A stretch of DNA of 64,000 bases from a virus. A program made the translations under genes and the position numbers. Below the pieces are notes generated by a model. The model worked only from the letters and a program-made list of their open reading frames with translations, did not search any database and was not told the DNA's origin. Of the stretch, positions 1 to 9,782 are shown one piece after another (the stretch's first letter is position 1; every line of letters starts with the position of its first letter). The stretch is taken from positions 29,879-93,878 of the IMG/VR virus record IMGVR_UViG_3300010885_011343, one strand, 5' to 3'.

Positions 1-729
1 CCATACGAAAAAAGAATTGATTTTGTTAGCCAAAACAACTCTCCGGTTGGTCTTAAAGACGATTGGAAAGTGCGTGTTAGCGTAGGGGAAAGTAGTGGCA
101 TTTTTTATAATGGTACAGGGGATGTTGGTGTACTTGCTCCATTAAAAAGTACTCTAGGAGTAGTTTTTCCTTATACTCCTACAATTAGTACAAACTTCTC
201 AGCTGACTATAGCTCAGTAAAGCCAACTCATAGTAACTATCCGTCATTCTTTTACGAATCAAGTCAGGTACAGGAAATTCAACTCAGTTGCCCATTCACG
301 GTACAAAACTACCAGGAAGGGCAATACCTACTAGCTACTATTTATTTTTTTAGAGCTTGCACAAAAATGTTCTATGGATCGGGCGCCAATGCCGGAAACC
401 CACCACCAATAGTTTTTTTAAATGGCTACGGAAGTCATTACCTGCCAAATGTACCTTGCATAGTCACTGGCTTCACACACACAATGCCAGACGAAGCAGA
501 TTATTTAGAAGTTCCGATTGGAACAGCACCAGATGGCCCGCAACAGCTTGGATTTGGTTATGATATGAGTGATGCTACTACGCAACAGCCGGGCCCACAG
601 ATTACAAGACTACCAACCTACAGTGATATACAGGTTAGATTACAACCTGTTTATAGTAGGAATCGTGTTGCCGAGTTTGATTTGGAAAAATTTGCTCAAG
701 GCAACCTACTAGATAAAGGCTTTATCTGA
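1..729 (+). CDS. Baseplate tail-tube cap/initiator-like protein (gp48/gp54 type), 5' partial
   Basis: The reading frame is open from base 1, so the start lies outside the window; the GTG at 70 is only an internal candidate. About 242 residues are visible. The segment with PPPIVFLNGYG followed by a beta-rich LPNVPCIVTGFTHTMPDEADY stretch resembles the tube-like domain of T4-family gp48/gp54 proteins, which cap the baseplate hub and start tail-tube polymerisation. The stop overlaps the next ATG by one base (TGATG), so it is translationally coupled to the gp53-like gene. The gp48 versus gp54 choice is inference from family memory and position; another tube-fold protein is possible. Confidence 0.6.
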   Translation, partial: PYEKRIDFVSQNNSPVGLKDDWKVRVSVGESSGIFYNGTGDVGVLAPLKSTLGVVFPYTPTISTNFSADYSSVKPTHSNYPSFFYESSQVQEIQLSCPFTVQNYQEGQYLLATIYFFRACTKMFYGSGANAGNPPPIVFLNGYGSHYLPNVPCIVTGFTHTMPDEADYLEVPIGTAPDGPQQLGFGYDMSDATTQQPGPQITRLPTYSDIQVRLQPVYSRNRVAEFDLEKFAQGNLLDKGFI

Positions 730-1028
730 TGGCAACTTATTCCAAATCAAGTCCGTACTATGCTACGGGATCTATGGGATCATTTCTAGATCTATTAGAG
801 TACAGAGATATTCCCAAAAACTCCAATGACGTGGAGTATGAGATTGATGCAGTTTACAAATATCGACCCGACCTGCTGGCCTATGACCTTTATAGCAATG
901 CTGGACTTTGGTGGGTGTTTGCAGTACGCAATCCCAATGTTCTTAAAGATCCATTGTTTGATTTTTCTCCCGGCACTATTATTTTTATTCCAACAAAAGA
1001 AACGCTAGTGGCCACGTTAGGATTATAA
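729..1028 (+). CDS. 53: Baseplate wedge protein gp53-like
   Basis: A 99-residue protein with the hallmark YRPDLLAYDLYSNAGLWWVF block, the LysM-like core of the T4 gp53 family that helps join wedges around the hub. It is about half the length of T4 gp53 (roughly 196 residues), so only the core domain is present. It overlaps its upstream neighbour by one base and its downstream neighbour by one base (TAATG), which fits a tightly coupled baseplate operon. Confidence 0.8.
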   Translation: MATYSKSSPYYATGSMGSFLDLLEYRDIPKNSNDVEYEIDAVYKYRPDLLAYDLYSNAGLWWVFAVRNPNVLKDPLFDFSPGTIIFIPTKETLVATLGL

Positions 1029-3763
1029 TGGCAAACGGACAAGTTCAAATTAAATTAGCCGCAGAGCGCCGAGCTAGGGAGCAGGCAGCGTCGCAGACTG
1101 CTGAGTCTTCATTTACCAACGTTGACCCGATGGGCAACTATGTTGGCGGCTATGATGAATTAGCACCCGAGACAGAACGGAAACTAAAATTAGCAAGCCA
1201 GGCAAGAAGTAATTTTGCAAGCCAGGACCCAAGAAGATTGGACATTGGCGACGGCGGAAAAGCGGCAATAGCAGCCACAGTGGCACAATCGGAACGACGT
1301 GACGCTGCCGCGGCAGCCGAAGAACAACGAAAAGCGGCAGAGGAAGCAAAAAAGCCGGCAGTAGTAGAGCAGGTCAGACCAGTTATTACCAGCTTTCCAC
1401 CACAAGACAATCCATTATTTCAATACGCTGACTACACCTACAATTTAAGTTTGCACGTTATACCACCAAGCAAGTACAATGCATTGGCAACAATTCCTGG
1501 ATACATTTATACCAATGATGACAACACAGTATTAATAGCCAGTGGCGGTAGACGCAATGATAGTAATTTCACACGTCATACAAAGTTTAAACAAGATTTT
1601 TATTTTGAAAATTTAAAGTTTACTACAATTGTTGGATTGAACAACAAAAGTAGAAATACCAATAGTATTGATCTCAGCTTTACTATAATTGAACCATATG
1701 GTGTTACTATGCTAAACCGTATGCGAGATCTAATGGACGAGTTAGATGTTAACAGTTGGATGCAATTGCCTTTTATGCTACAGATAGATTTTGTAGGCAA
1801 CACTGACCAAGGAGAAGTGATGCACCCAATACCGGATACTACCAAATATATTCCCGTTAGGTTAATTGGTTGCAAGATTAAGGTCACTAACAAAGGCGCA
1901 GAATATCAATTACAGGCAATTCCGTATAGCCATCAAGCGTTTAACGAGTCATCTGCAAGCACACCGGCACAGTTTGAAGTCACTGCCAAGACCATTGCTG
2001 ATTTTTTTAGTTCTAGTGGAAATGCAGGACAAGCAGACAATGTTATATCCACAGGAAATGCACTAGCTGAACGTAGAGAAGCTCTGTCTAAAGAATTAAA
2101 AGATGAAAAGTATAAGACTCCTGACGGAAAAAGAGAAGCAGAAAAGAAAAGTAAAGAATTTTTAGCAGTGCAACAGGGAGTAAGTAGCACAGGCTACGTA
2201 GTCGGCAGCTATAGCGCCGCAATAAACAGCTTTCAGAAACAACTACAAGCTAATAAGCAAACACAACATCCTGAGATTTATGAGTTTAAATTTCACAAAG
2301 ATTTTGAATCATCAGAAATTGTTATTCCAAATAAAGTAGAAGCCAGGAATACCAAGATGATTGACCCTACCACCAAGGCAGCAGTGGCAGCTATCAGGGC
2401 ACAAGGGGGGATATCTACTGCTGGTATAGATATGACCAGCGAAAGATTTAGCATCAATGCAGGCACAAATGTTGTTGAAGTAATCAATATGGTTATGCGG
2501 GCCAGCAAATACATTAGAGATCAAATACCTGATCCGGCAACAGATGCAGTGGGTGGTGGGCAAGCGATTGCAGACAAACTTAAAAGACCGATTAATTGGT
2601 ATAAAATTACTCCAGTGATTACCATTGGAGAATTTGATTTCAAGCGTGATTGCTACAGTAAAAAAATTACATATCACGTAGAGCCTTACACTTATTATAA
2701 TACTAAATTTAGAGATGCACCACAAAAACTACCCGACAGCTACAGCAAATCTTACCAATATATGTATACTGGTAAGAATAGAGATATTATTAGTTTTGAC
2801 ATTGACTTTGACACAATGTTTTATACTAAAATAACTGCTGATCGAAGTAAAGCACAAAAAGATCGTACACAACCGCAGGCAGAGCAGTCGCAAGAAGATA
2901 ACACAAACGCACCAAATCGTCCAAAACGTATAACCAATAATGTGGTAGTACCGGTCGCTGGGCAAGCTGGTGCACCAAACCCGGCCAGCGTGGACAGTAA
3001 GTCGGTGTTGGTCAATGATTTAACACAATCAATGATGAGCAGTAGTCGTGGTGATATGATCAATGTTAAATTAAAAATTGTAGGCGACCCAGAATTTATT
3101 AAACAAGACGATGTTTACTTCAACCCAACTAATAATCCTAGCCAACCTAACAAACGGTATGATAAAAATGGCAGTTTGATATTTGATGTCAGCGAAATTT
3201 TTGCATTGATTAAATTTAAAACGCCAGTGGATTTTAATGCTGAAACAGGATTAATGGAATTTGAAACCTGGGAAACATCTGTGTTCAGCGGCATTTACAA
3301 AATCATTACGGTAGAGAATGAATTTAGTCGAGGACAGTTTGTACAAACATTAGATTGTATCAGAATGTTTGATCAGCCCGATTACGATATTGTTCAACCG
3401 ACACCCGACGACGGAAAAAAGAAAGCTCAAGAAGAACGAGCTCCGGAAGTTACCACATTAGAAGAACAAAAGAAACAAGAAGAGCCAGCACAGGAGTCAA
3501 GAAATATGACATTTGGCGAGGCCTTTAAACAAGCTAGAAAAGATTACGGTGGCGCAGGTGGAGTCTTTACTTGGAATGGCAAGCAATATCAAACAAACAT
3601 AGTTGGCGAAGATTATGTGTCTAAACCAAAGTCTGTTTATAACGATAGCAGAGATCTAGGCAAAGTTGCAGTTACTCAACAGGCCAAATTAAAAGCCGAC
3701 ATAGCCAGCGCACCTACAGAAAATATCAATGACGGCAACATACAAGATTATGGATTGGGTTAA
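1028..3763 (+). CDS. Baseplate hub protein, gp27-like, with coiled-coil N-terminus
   Basis: A 911-residue protein directly before the gp5 spike gene, the place gp27 takes in the hub complex. Residues about 1-120 are rich in Ala, Glu, Lys and Gln and look coiled-coil. Beta-rich hub-like domains follow, and the last 120 residues are again charged and Gln-rich. The stretch SGIYKIITVENEFSRGQFVQ near residue 760 is typical of phage hub/late-control type proteins. T4 gp27 has about 391 residues, so this is a much enlarged version. Assignment rests on order and fold-like patterns, not on strong motif identity. Confidence 0.6.
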   Translation: MANGQVQIKLAAERRAREQAASQTAESSFTNVDPMGNYVGGYDELAPETERKLKLASQARSNFASQDPRRLDIGDGGKAAIAATVAQSERRDAAAAAEEQRKAAEEAKKPAVVEQVRPVITSFPPQDNPLFQYADYTYNLSLHVIPPSKYNALATIPGYIYTNDDNTVLIASGGRRNDSNFTRHTKFKQDFYFENLKFTTIVGLNNKSRNTNSIDLSFTIIEPYGVTMLNRMRDLMDELDVNSWMQLPFMLQIDFVGNTDQGEVMHPIPDTTKYIPVRLIGCKIKVTNKGAEYQLQAIPYSHQAFNESSASTPAQFEVTAKTIADFFSSSGNAGQADNVISTGNALAERREALSKELKDEKYKTPDGKREAEKKSKEFLAVQQGVSSTGYVVGSYSAAINSFQKQLQANKQTQHPEIYEFKFHKDFESSEIVIPNKVEARNTKMIDPTTKAAVAAIRAQGGISTAGIDMTSERFSINAGTNVVEVINMVMRASKYIRDQIPDPATDAVGGGQAIADKLKRPINWYKITPVITIGEFDFKRDCYSKKITYHVEPYTYYNTKFRDAPQKLPDSYSKSYQYMYTGKNRDIISFDIDFDTMFYTKITADRSKAQKDRTQPQAEQSQEDNTNAPNRPKRITNNVVVPVAGQAGAPNPASVDSKSVLVNDLTQSMMSSSRGDMINVKLKIVGDPEFIKQDDVYFNPTNNPSQPNKRYDKNGSLIFDVSEIFALIKFKTPVDFNAETGLMEFETWETSVFSGIYKIITVENEFSRGQFVQTLDCIRMFDQPDYDIVQPTPDDGKKKAQEERAPEVTTLEEQKKQEEPAQESRNMTFGEAFKQARKDYGGAGGVFTWNGKQYQTNIVGEDYVSKPKSVYNDSRDLGKVAVTQQAKLKADIASAPTENINDGNIQDYGLG

Positions 3764-3766
3764 TCG

Positions 3767-5923
3767 ATGGGAATGGATAAAAGACTAGGCCGAGAAGTAT
3801 CGGACACATATAAAAGAGAATCGTCGGGCCTAAAGTTAGACTCTGGTCCTTTTATTGGCAAAGTAAAAAATAACTTAGACCCCACACGTGGCGGACGCCT
3901 GCAGGTATATATTCCAGACTTAAACACTGGCAATGAAAACGATCCTGATAATTGGAGAACAGTAAGTTGGGCAAGCCCATTCTTTGGCACAACCAGTCAA
4001 CCCGATACCAACAAGCAAAACTCGTTTAAGAAAGTTAGGCACAGCTACGGAATGTGGATGGTCCCACCAGACATTGGCAATTTAGTGTTATGTACATTTG
4101 TACTGGGCGATCCTAACAGGGGTTTTTGGTTTGCCTGTATTCCAAACCAGCTTGGGCACCATATGATTCCCGGCATTGCCGGCAGTATCAATGTAGACGC
4201 TGGACAGATAAGCGATCCCAAAGTTAAATCCGGTTATAAAAACAATCCCACAGTGGTCAGTGAGTTTAACGAAAACGACGAAGCAATTGACTGGGCTAAT
4301 TTTATTAACTTAAAAAAGCCCATACACGAAGAACAACTTAAGATATTAATCAAGCAAGGGCTAGATGAAGATTACATCAGAGGAATTATTTCCAGCTCAA
4401 GTCAACGCGAAACTCCTAGTTTTGTATTTGGTATAAGCACACCCGGGCGCCCTGTCAATGATCCTGCAGAAGATCCCAACTATAAAGAAAAGTTACAGTC
4501 CGGGGACTTAAAAGAAAGCGACTATGCAGTTTCTGCACGTAAAGGTGGCCACCAGTTTGTAATGGACGATGGTAACTGGCAAGGCAAAGATCAATTAATA
4601 AGATTACGCACTGCCGGCGGGCACCAGATATTAATGAATGACAGCGAACGTGTGATGTACATAGCCAACGGTGACGGCAGTGTATGGATGGAGTTCACAG
4701 GACCCGGGCATATCAACGTTTACTCTGGATCTGGTATTAACATTAGAACACAAGGTGACTTAAACCTACACGCTGATAAGAATATTAATATCAATGCTGG
4801 GGAGAATATCAATGTAGCCGCCGGCAAAGAAATGACTACCCTTAGTCCGACTGTTAAATTTAATGCCACAGGCGAAATGCTGTTGTTTGGCGGTGATGTA
4901 AAAGTTGGCAGTTCTGGCCCAATGTCCTTTGTCAGTTCGGGCACAGCCAATTTGAATTCTGGCGGATCGTTGCATTTAGTGGGCAGTAACATTACGTTAA
5001 ACGACGGTGGCGGTGCCACAGTTAATAGACCTACTCCGTTAAAATACAATAAACTAACTGAAACAGGATACAAAGACGGTAGCTGGGCCTCTGTTGACGG
5101 AGGACTAAGCACCATTGTTCCTATTGCACCCGCACACGAACCTTGGGGATTGCATAAAGGAACTGTGTTGGCCGGCGTGACCAGTGGCACAGGTATAAAT
5201 GGGTCAACGTTTGGGGGTACTACCGGAACCGGCAACGGTGTAACGTCCGGGCCCGCACCAACCAAAGAGATACCAGTAGTGGAATGTAAAGGCGGTGCAA
5301 TGCCAACAGATCCTGGTCCACAAGCGGCACAAAATGCCGGAGTAAAAAATCCAGTTAACAAAAGCTACTTAAACAGAGCCGATAGCCCATCGCCAACAGA
5401 AGGTATAGGACCACTAACACCCGAACAAACCAAAGCATTGATAACACAAATAGGCTGGAACGAAAGCGGTTGGAAGTATAATATTGAAAATCAATACAAC
5501 TACCTGGGAAAATATCAAACTGGAGCAGCCGCATTGGTAGATCAGGGATACATCAAGCGAGATGCTTACCAATTGTACGGCAATAAAGCAGTCAACTATC
5601 CAACTAGCTGGACAGGCAAAGACGGAATCGGCAGTAAAGAATCATACCTGAACAGCGGCGGCGTACAAGAAAAAGTTATGCTCAATCTTTTAAAATCCAA
5701 CTACAGTACTTTAATAAGAACAGGCGCAATAAAAGAAGGTGATGACCAGTGTGCCATTGCTGGTATGCTAGCCGCTAGTCACTTAATTGGTGCAGGTGGC
5801 GCCAAGAAATGGCGACAAACCGGTGGTGGTCAGGATGCCAATGGCACCACAGGCACGGTATATTACAATATGGGACGGTATGCAGTCGATGTACTTGCGG
5901 CCCCGGCTACTGCACAGGCTTAA
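3767..5923 (+). CDS. 5: Baseplate hub/spike protein gp5-like with C-terminal lysozyme-like domain
   Basis: A 718-residue central spike protein. Residues about 25-130 look like the gp5/VgrG OB-fold (PFIGKVKNN, GGRLQVYIPDL). Residues about 240-430 hold Gly/Asn-rich repeats (GENINVAAGKE, SSGTANLNSGG) typical of the triple-stranded beta-helix needle. Residues about 548-705 look like a GEWL-type glycan hydrolase or lytic transglycosylase, with Glu566 in GWNESGWKY as candidate catalytic acid and a following YLGKYQTG block. In T4 gp5 the lysozyme lies between OB-fold and needle; here it follows the needle, a different order. ATG 3767 is used; the ATG at 3773 is also possible. Confidence 0.85.
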   Translation: MGMDKRLGREVSDTYKRESSGLKLDSGPFIGKVKNNLDPTRGGRLQVYIPDLNTGNENDPDNWRTVSWASPFFGTTSQPDTNKQNSFKKVRHSYGMWMVPPDIGNLVLCTFVLGDPNRGFWFACIPNQLGHHMIPGIAGSINVDAGQISDPKVKSGYKNNPTVVSEFNENDEAIDWANFINLKKPIHEEQLKILIKQGLDEDYIRGIISSSSQRETPSFVFGISTPGRPVNDPAEDPNYKEKLQSGDLKESDYAVSARKGGHQFVMDDGNWQGKDQLIRLRTAGGHQILMNDSERVMYIANGDGSVWMEFTGPGHINVYSGSGINIRTQGDLNLHADKNININAGENINVAAGKEMTTLSPTVKFNATGEMLLFGGDVKVGSSGPMSFVSSGTANLNSGGSLHLVGSNITLNDGGGATVNRPTPLKYNKLTETGYKDGSWASVDGGLSTIVPIAPAHEPWGLHKGTVLAGVTSGTGINGSTFGGTTGTGNGVTSGPAPTKEIPVVECKGGAMPTDPGPQAAQNAGVKNPVNKSYLNRADSPSPTEGIGPLTPEQTKALITQIGWNESGWKYNIENQYNYLGKYQTGAAALVDQGYIKRDAYQLYGNKAVNYPTSWTGKDGIGSKESYLNSGGVQEKVMLNLLKSNYSTLIRTGAIKEGDDQCAIAGMLAASHLIGAGGAKKWRQTGGGQDANGTTGTVYYNMGRYAVDVLAAPATAQA

Positions 5924-5930
5924 ATACTAT

Positions 5931-6305
5931 ATGGCAACATACAAAGGATTCAGCACCTATAACAGGGTTAAAAAATTTAAGTTAACTGACTTTGACTTAG
6001 TTAAACAAGACCTGTTCAACCATTTTAACATTCGCAAAGGCGAAAAGTTAATGGATCCCAGCTTTGGAACGATCATATGGGGGTTATTATTTGAACCATT
6101 TACAGATGAATTAAAGCAATCTGTAATTAAAGACATCAATACCGTTATAAATTATGATCCTAGGATAAACATAGACAACGTGGTAATAGCACAATACGAG
6201 TACGGTCTTCAAATTGATTTGGCATTAACTTATGTTCCTTATAACCAAACAGAAACATTGCGAATCAAATTTGACCAAGAATCTCAAACTGCTAGTGTAC
6301 GCTAA
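5931..6305 (+). CDS. 25: Baseplate wedge protein gp25-like
   Basis: A 124-residue protein with the gp25/lysozyme-like (GPW/gp25) family pattern: RKGEKLMDPSFGTIIWGLLF, then DPRI and a beta-strand-rich end. gp25 forms the sheath-starting part of the wedge core with gp6 and gp53. The start is ATG 5931, just after the gp5 stop at 5923; an open extension back to 5787 lies wholly inside gp5 and is not used. A TTAAATAC late-like box sits right before the ATG but is too close to serve this gene. Confidence 0.9.
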   Translation: MATYKGFSTYNRVKKFKLTDFDLVKQDLFNHFNIRKGEKLMDPSFGTIIWGLLFEPFTDELKQSVIKDINTVINYDPRINIDNVVIAQYEYGLQIDLALTYVPYNQTETLRIKFDQESQTASVR

Positions 6306-6322
6306 TAAACGGCGTACATTTT
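6296..6322 (+). terminator. Weak hairpin with short T run after gp25
   Basis: A perfect 7-bp stem TGTACGC / GCGTACA with a 9-nt loop spans the gp25 stop codon and is followed by TTTT. It could be a weak terminator or a processing site separating gp25 from gp6, which has its own promoter-like box just downstream. Confidence 0.4.
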
Positions 6323-6328
6323 AAAACC

Positions 6329-6336
6329 GATAAATA
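6329..6336 (+). promoter_or_regulatory. T4-type late promoter candidate (GATAAATA) before gp6
   Basis: GATAAATA differs from the T4 late promoter core TATAAATA at one base and lies 20 nt before the gp6 ATG, so a transcript would start just upstream of the gene. The same octamer at the same distance precedes the - strand operon that contains the SleB hydrolase. A late sigma (gp55 type) would be required and is not in the window. Confidence 0.5.
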
Positions 6337-6355
6337 TTAAAAACGGGTAATATAG

Positions 6356-9300
6356 ATGGCAATCAATACAAGACAAAACAGTTTGCTGGTAGCAGAAAAT
6401 TGGAAAAAGATCTATCAGACTTTCCAAGAGGCTGACTTCACTAGCTATGATTTTGAAACTCTGCGTAAGAGTATGATTGATTACATCAAGCTCTACTACC
6501 CAGAAGATTTTAACGATTTTACTGAAAGCAGTGAGTTTATTGCTCTAATAGACTTAATTGCTTTTATGGGCCAAGCATTGGCATTCCGTACAGATTTAAA
6601 TGCTCGCGAAAACTTCATTGACACAGCAGAGCGTAGAGACAGCATTTTAAAGCTAGCACGATTAATCAGCTATAATCCCAAGCGTAACATTTCTTCTAGC
6701 GGTTTCTTAAAGATTGAAACTGTTAGCACCACAGAAACACTCTACGACAGCAACGGATTTAATCTAAGCAACTTATCAGTCAACTGGAACGATTTAAGCA
6801 ACGATAACTGGTTAGAACAGTTTACCACCATTGTTAATGCCGCATTGATCAGCAGTCAAGTAATTGGTAAACCTGGAAATACACAGACAATTAACAGTGT
6901 CAGAACAGAAGAATACGGACTTAATTTGATCCCTAATGTTCTTGGCGTGTACAAGTTTCAAAGCGCCATTGAAGGCAACAATTTTGATTTTGAAATAGTA
7001 AGCCCTACCAGCATAGCTAAATCATATATCTACGAGCGCACTCCAAGTAAAAACGCACCGTTTAATATACTGTATCGCAATGACAATTATGGAAACACCA
7101 GCAATGACACTGGATTTTTTGTTTACTTTAAACAAGGCGCATTGGCTAGCCAAGAATTTACCTTAAGTGACAGTATTCCTAATAGAGTGGTTAATTTTAA
7201 TTTTAGTAATATTAATAACACAGACGTTTGGTTATACAGTTTAGACAGCAACGGAGAATTAAACGAACTATGGACACAAGTTCCTGCAGTTGGCGGCGTA
7301 AACGTAATCTATAACAAGTCTCAAGAGCGTAACCTATATCAAGTTAACACCAAGGCCAACGATCAAATTGATTTGGTATTTGGCGATGGCAGCTTTGCCA
7401 ACATTCCAACAGGATCTTACAGACTATATTATCGCACCAGTGCAGGCATTGGCTACAAAATTACACCTGATGAAATGAAGGGCGTGGCAATATCCTTTAA
7501 CTATGTCAGTAGAGATAACAGAGTAGAAACTCTTAACCTACGTGCCAGCTTGCAGTATACTGTAACTAACGCCAGCTCAAGAGAAACTACTGCGGATATT
7601 AAACAAAAAGCTCCTCAGCAATACTACACACAAAACCGTATGATCACTGGAGAGGATTATAACATCCTCCCTTACACAACATTTGGTAACGTACTAAAGG
7701 CTAAATCAGTTAACAGAACAAGTTCCGGGGTTAGTCGTTATCTGGACGTAATTGATCCAACTGCAAAGTATTCTAGTACAAATATTTTTTGCAGTGATGG
7801 CTTACTATACCAAGACAACTACATCCGTGCATTTAAATTTAATGCAAATAGCAGTGGCGAGATATCTAAAGTTATCAACAATAATATTGTTAAAGATATT
7901 ATTTTAAGTCAAGAACTACAGCATTTTTACTATGCCAATTATCCTCGCTTTCCTGGAGATAACACTACCAGTGTATTAAAAAATATAAACTGGAATTTAA
8001 CAACTTTTGGTAGCAATACTGCCACAGGTTATTTTGTGTTAAATGGAACTCCGGCTGTCATTGGCGGCGTTGCTAAAAACGAAACTCGATATCTACGTCA
8101 GGGTGCCATTATTAAGTTTGTTCCACGAGCAGGATATTATTTTGATACAAGTAATAATATGATTCCTGGTACTGCGCCAATCGGCAGTAATACCAGCATA
8201 TATGCCTGTGTTACCGTAGTCTACGGTAACGGAACAAACAACGGCACGGGAAATTTAGATGACGGCACAGGTCCAGTTATACTAAATGTTAAAGTGCCAA
8301 CCGGCGCAGTGATAGCAGAAGTTATTCCTGTTTTTAAGAATGGCTTTACTAGCTTTTACAACGAAGCAATTACTGGACTAATTAAAAGTTTTAAAAACTT
8401 TGGTCTGACCTTTGATGTTGAAAAGCAAATTTGGAAAATTATCTCTTCTGAGAATTTAAATACGTCTGGGCAGTTTAGTTTAACCAATCAAAATGATATT
8501 AGTGGAACTGGATTAGATGCCAGCTGGTTAATACGTTTTGAATACAATCTTGATGGTTACATTGTCTATTACAGAGGCATCGAATATACCTTTGAAAGTG
8601 CCGGCCAAACTGGTTTCTTCTTTGATGATCGTGTCAAGGTGTACGATACTAAGACAGGTACTGTGGTCAATGACCAAGTTACAGTACTAAAAACAAATAG
8701 ACAGCCAGATTCAAATTTTTCATTGGCGCAAGATTGTTCTTGGAAGATTTATAAAAATAGCGTTGGCAGCGACGGTTATGTGGACAAGAATAAAATATAT
8801 GTAACTTTTGCCGATTCAAATAACGATGGAATTCCAGATAATCCAGATTTGTTTAAATTGGTAGTTGACCCTACTGTTAATTCTGCAACTAAGTTTGTGT
8901 ATTTTCAACGTGAAGCAGGATACCAACGTTTTCAAAATTTAATTCCGTTAGATAATAAAACTATTGTTAGTTTGTATGCCACAGCCAGCGACATTGCCGG
9001 AGTCAATAATTTATATCTATCAGGGCAACAATTTTATGCGTATGGCGAAAATGCTTTCTACAAATTGAATAGTGATAGAACATTGACAGCGATCACCGAT
9101 TACACTGCTAGGATTGGCAGACAAGAATTGCAATTTCAATATAGACATAACAGTCCCGATTACCGTCGCATCAATCCAAGCAATACAAATGTAATTGACC
9201 TTTACATATTAACTTCTGCATATGAAAGTGCCTACCGTGTTTGGATACAGGATACCAGCGGCGCAACAGAACAACCATATGAGCCAACCACTGACAGTCT

Positions 9301-9772
9301 AAACGACGAGTTCAGTAAGTTAAACGATATTAAGAGTATCAGCGATACTATAGTCTTTCAGAGTGCCAAGTTTAAACCAATATTTGGTTATAAAGCAAAC
9401 AACTCGTTACAGGCTACATTTAAAGTGGTAAAGAATCCTTCAATTAGCATCAGCGACAACGACATTAAGACTTCAGTTATTAATGCAATTAACAGTTACT
9501 TTGATATTACAAACTGGGACTTTGGTGAAACATTTTATTTCTCTGAGTTAAGCGCATACCTACACAGAGCACTAAGCCCAAATGTTGCCAGTATTATCAT
9601 TGTGCCTGCTGACGCTGGTACTAGTTTTGGAACATTATATCAAATCAATTGCGAGCCACACGAAATTATCGTTAGTGCCGCAACCGTGGAAAATGTTGAA
9701 GTTATTACATCGTTGACGGCTAATCAATTGAACCTAAGCGTGGCATCATTGAATAAAGAAATTTTAATTTAA
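6356..9772 (+). CDS. 6: Baseplate wedge protein gp6-like
   Basis: A 1138-residue protein. The N-terminal block, with LRKSMIDYIKLYYPEDFNDF and then FRTDLNARENFIDTAERRDS, is diagnostic for the T4 gp6 / phage J-like wedge family. The C-terminal 200 residues (NDEFSKLNDIKSIS, NSYFDITNWDFGETFYFSEL) match the dimerising end of that family. gp6 forms the inner iris ring of the baseplate. It is longer than T4 gp6 (about 660 residues) through an expanded middle. It has its own GATAAATA box and is followed within 10 bases by the giant gp7-like gene. Confidence 0.9.
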   Translation: MAINTRQNSLLVAENWKKIYQTFQEADFTSYDFETLRKSMIDYIKLYYPEDFNDFTESSEFIALIDLIAFMGQALAFRTDLNARENFIDTAERRDSILKLARLISYNPKRNISSSGFLKIETVSTTETLYDSNGFNLSNLSVNWNDLSNDNWLEQFTTIVNAALISSQVIGKPGNTQTINSVRTEEYGLNLIPNVLGVYKFQSAIEGNNFDFEIVSPTSIAKSYIYERTPSKNAPFNILYRNDNYGNTSNDTGFFVYFKQGALASQEFTLSDSIPNRVVNFNFSNINNTDVWLYSLDSNGELNELWTQVPAVGGVNVIYNKSQERNLYQVNTKANDQIDLVFGDGSFANIPTGSYRLYYRTSAGIGYKITPDEMKGVAISFNYVSRDNRVETLNLRASLQYTVTNASSRETTADIKQKAPQQYYTQNRMITGEDYNILPYTTFGNVLKAKSVNRTSSGVSRYLDVIDPTAKYSSTNIFCSDGLLYQDNYIRAFKFNANSSGEISKVINNNIVKDIILSQELQHFYYANYPRFPGDNTTSVLKNINWNLTTFGSNTATGYFVLNGTPAVIGGVAKNETRYLRQGAIIKFVPRAGYYFDTSNNMIPGTAPIGSNTSIYACVTVVYGNGTNNGTGNLDDGTGPVILNVKVPTGAVIAEVIPVFKNGFTSFYNEAITGLIKSFKNFGLTFDVEKQIWKIISSENLNTSGQFSLTNQNDISGTGLDASWLIRFEYNLDGYIVYYRGIEYTFESAGQTGFFFDDRVKVYDTKTGTVVNDQVTVLKTNRQPDSNFSLAQDCSWKIYKNSVGSDGYVDKNKIYVTFADSNNDGIPDNPDLFKLVVDPTVNSATKFVYFQREAGYQRFQNLIPLDNKTIVSLYATASDIAGVNNLYLSGQQFYAYGENAFYKLNSDRTLTAITDYTARIGRQELQFQYRHNSPDYRRINPSNTNVIDLYILTSAYESAYRVWIQDTSGATEQPYEPTTDSLNDEFSKLNDIKSISDTIVFQSAKFKPIFGYKANNSLQATFKVVKNPSISISDNDIKTSVINAINSYFDITNWDFGETFYFSELSAYLHRALSPNVASIIIVPADAGTSFGTLYQINCEPHEIIVSAATVENVEVITSLTANQLNLSVASLNKEILI

Positions 9773-9782
9773 TTGGTAAAAT

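Noticed and set aside
4720-5361. 213-codon open frame on the - strand opposite the gp5 needle region
   Set aside because: Pro/Val/Leu-rich translation mirrors the Gly/Asn repeat codons of gp5; no ribosome site, and it lies fully inside a strong gene on the other strand.
5787-5930. Extension of gp25 into the end of gp5
   Set aside because: ATG 5931 gives the normal gp25 length and N-terminus; the extension only reads gp5 codons in another frame.
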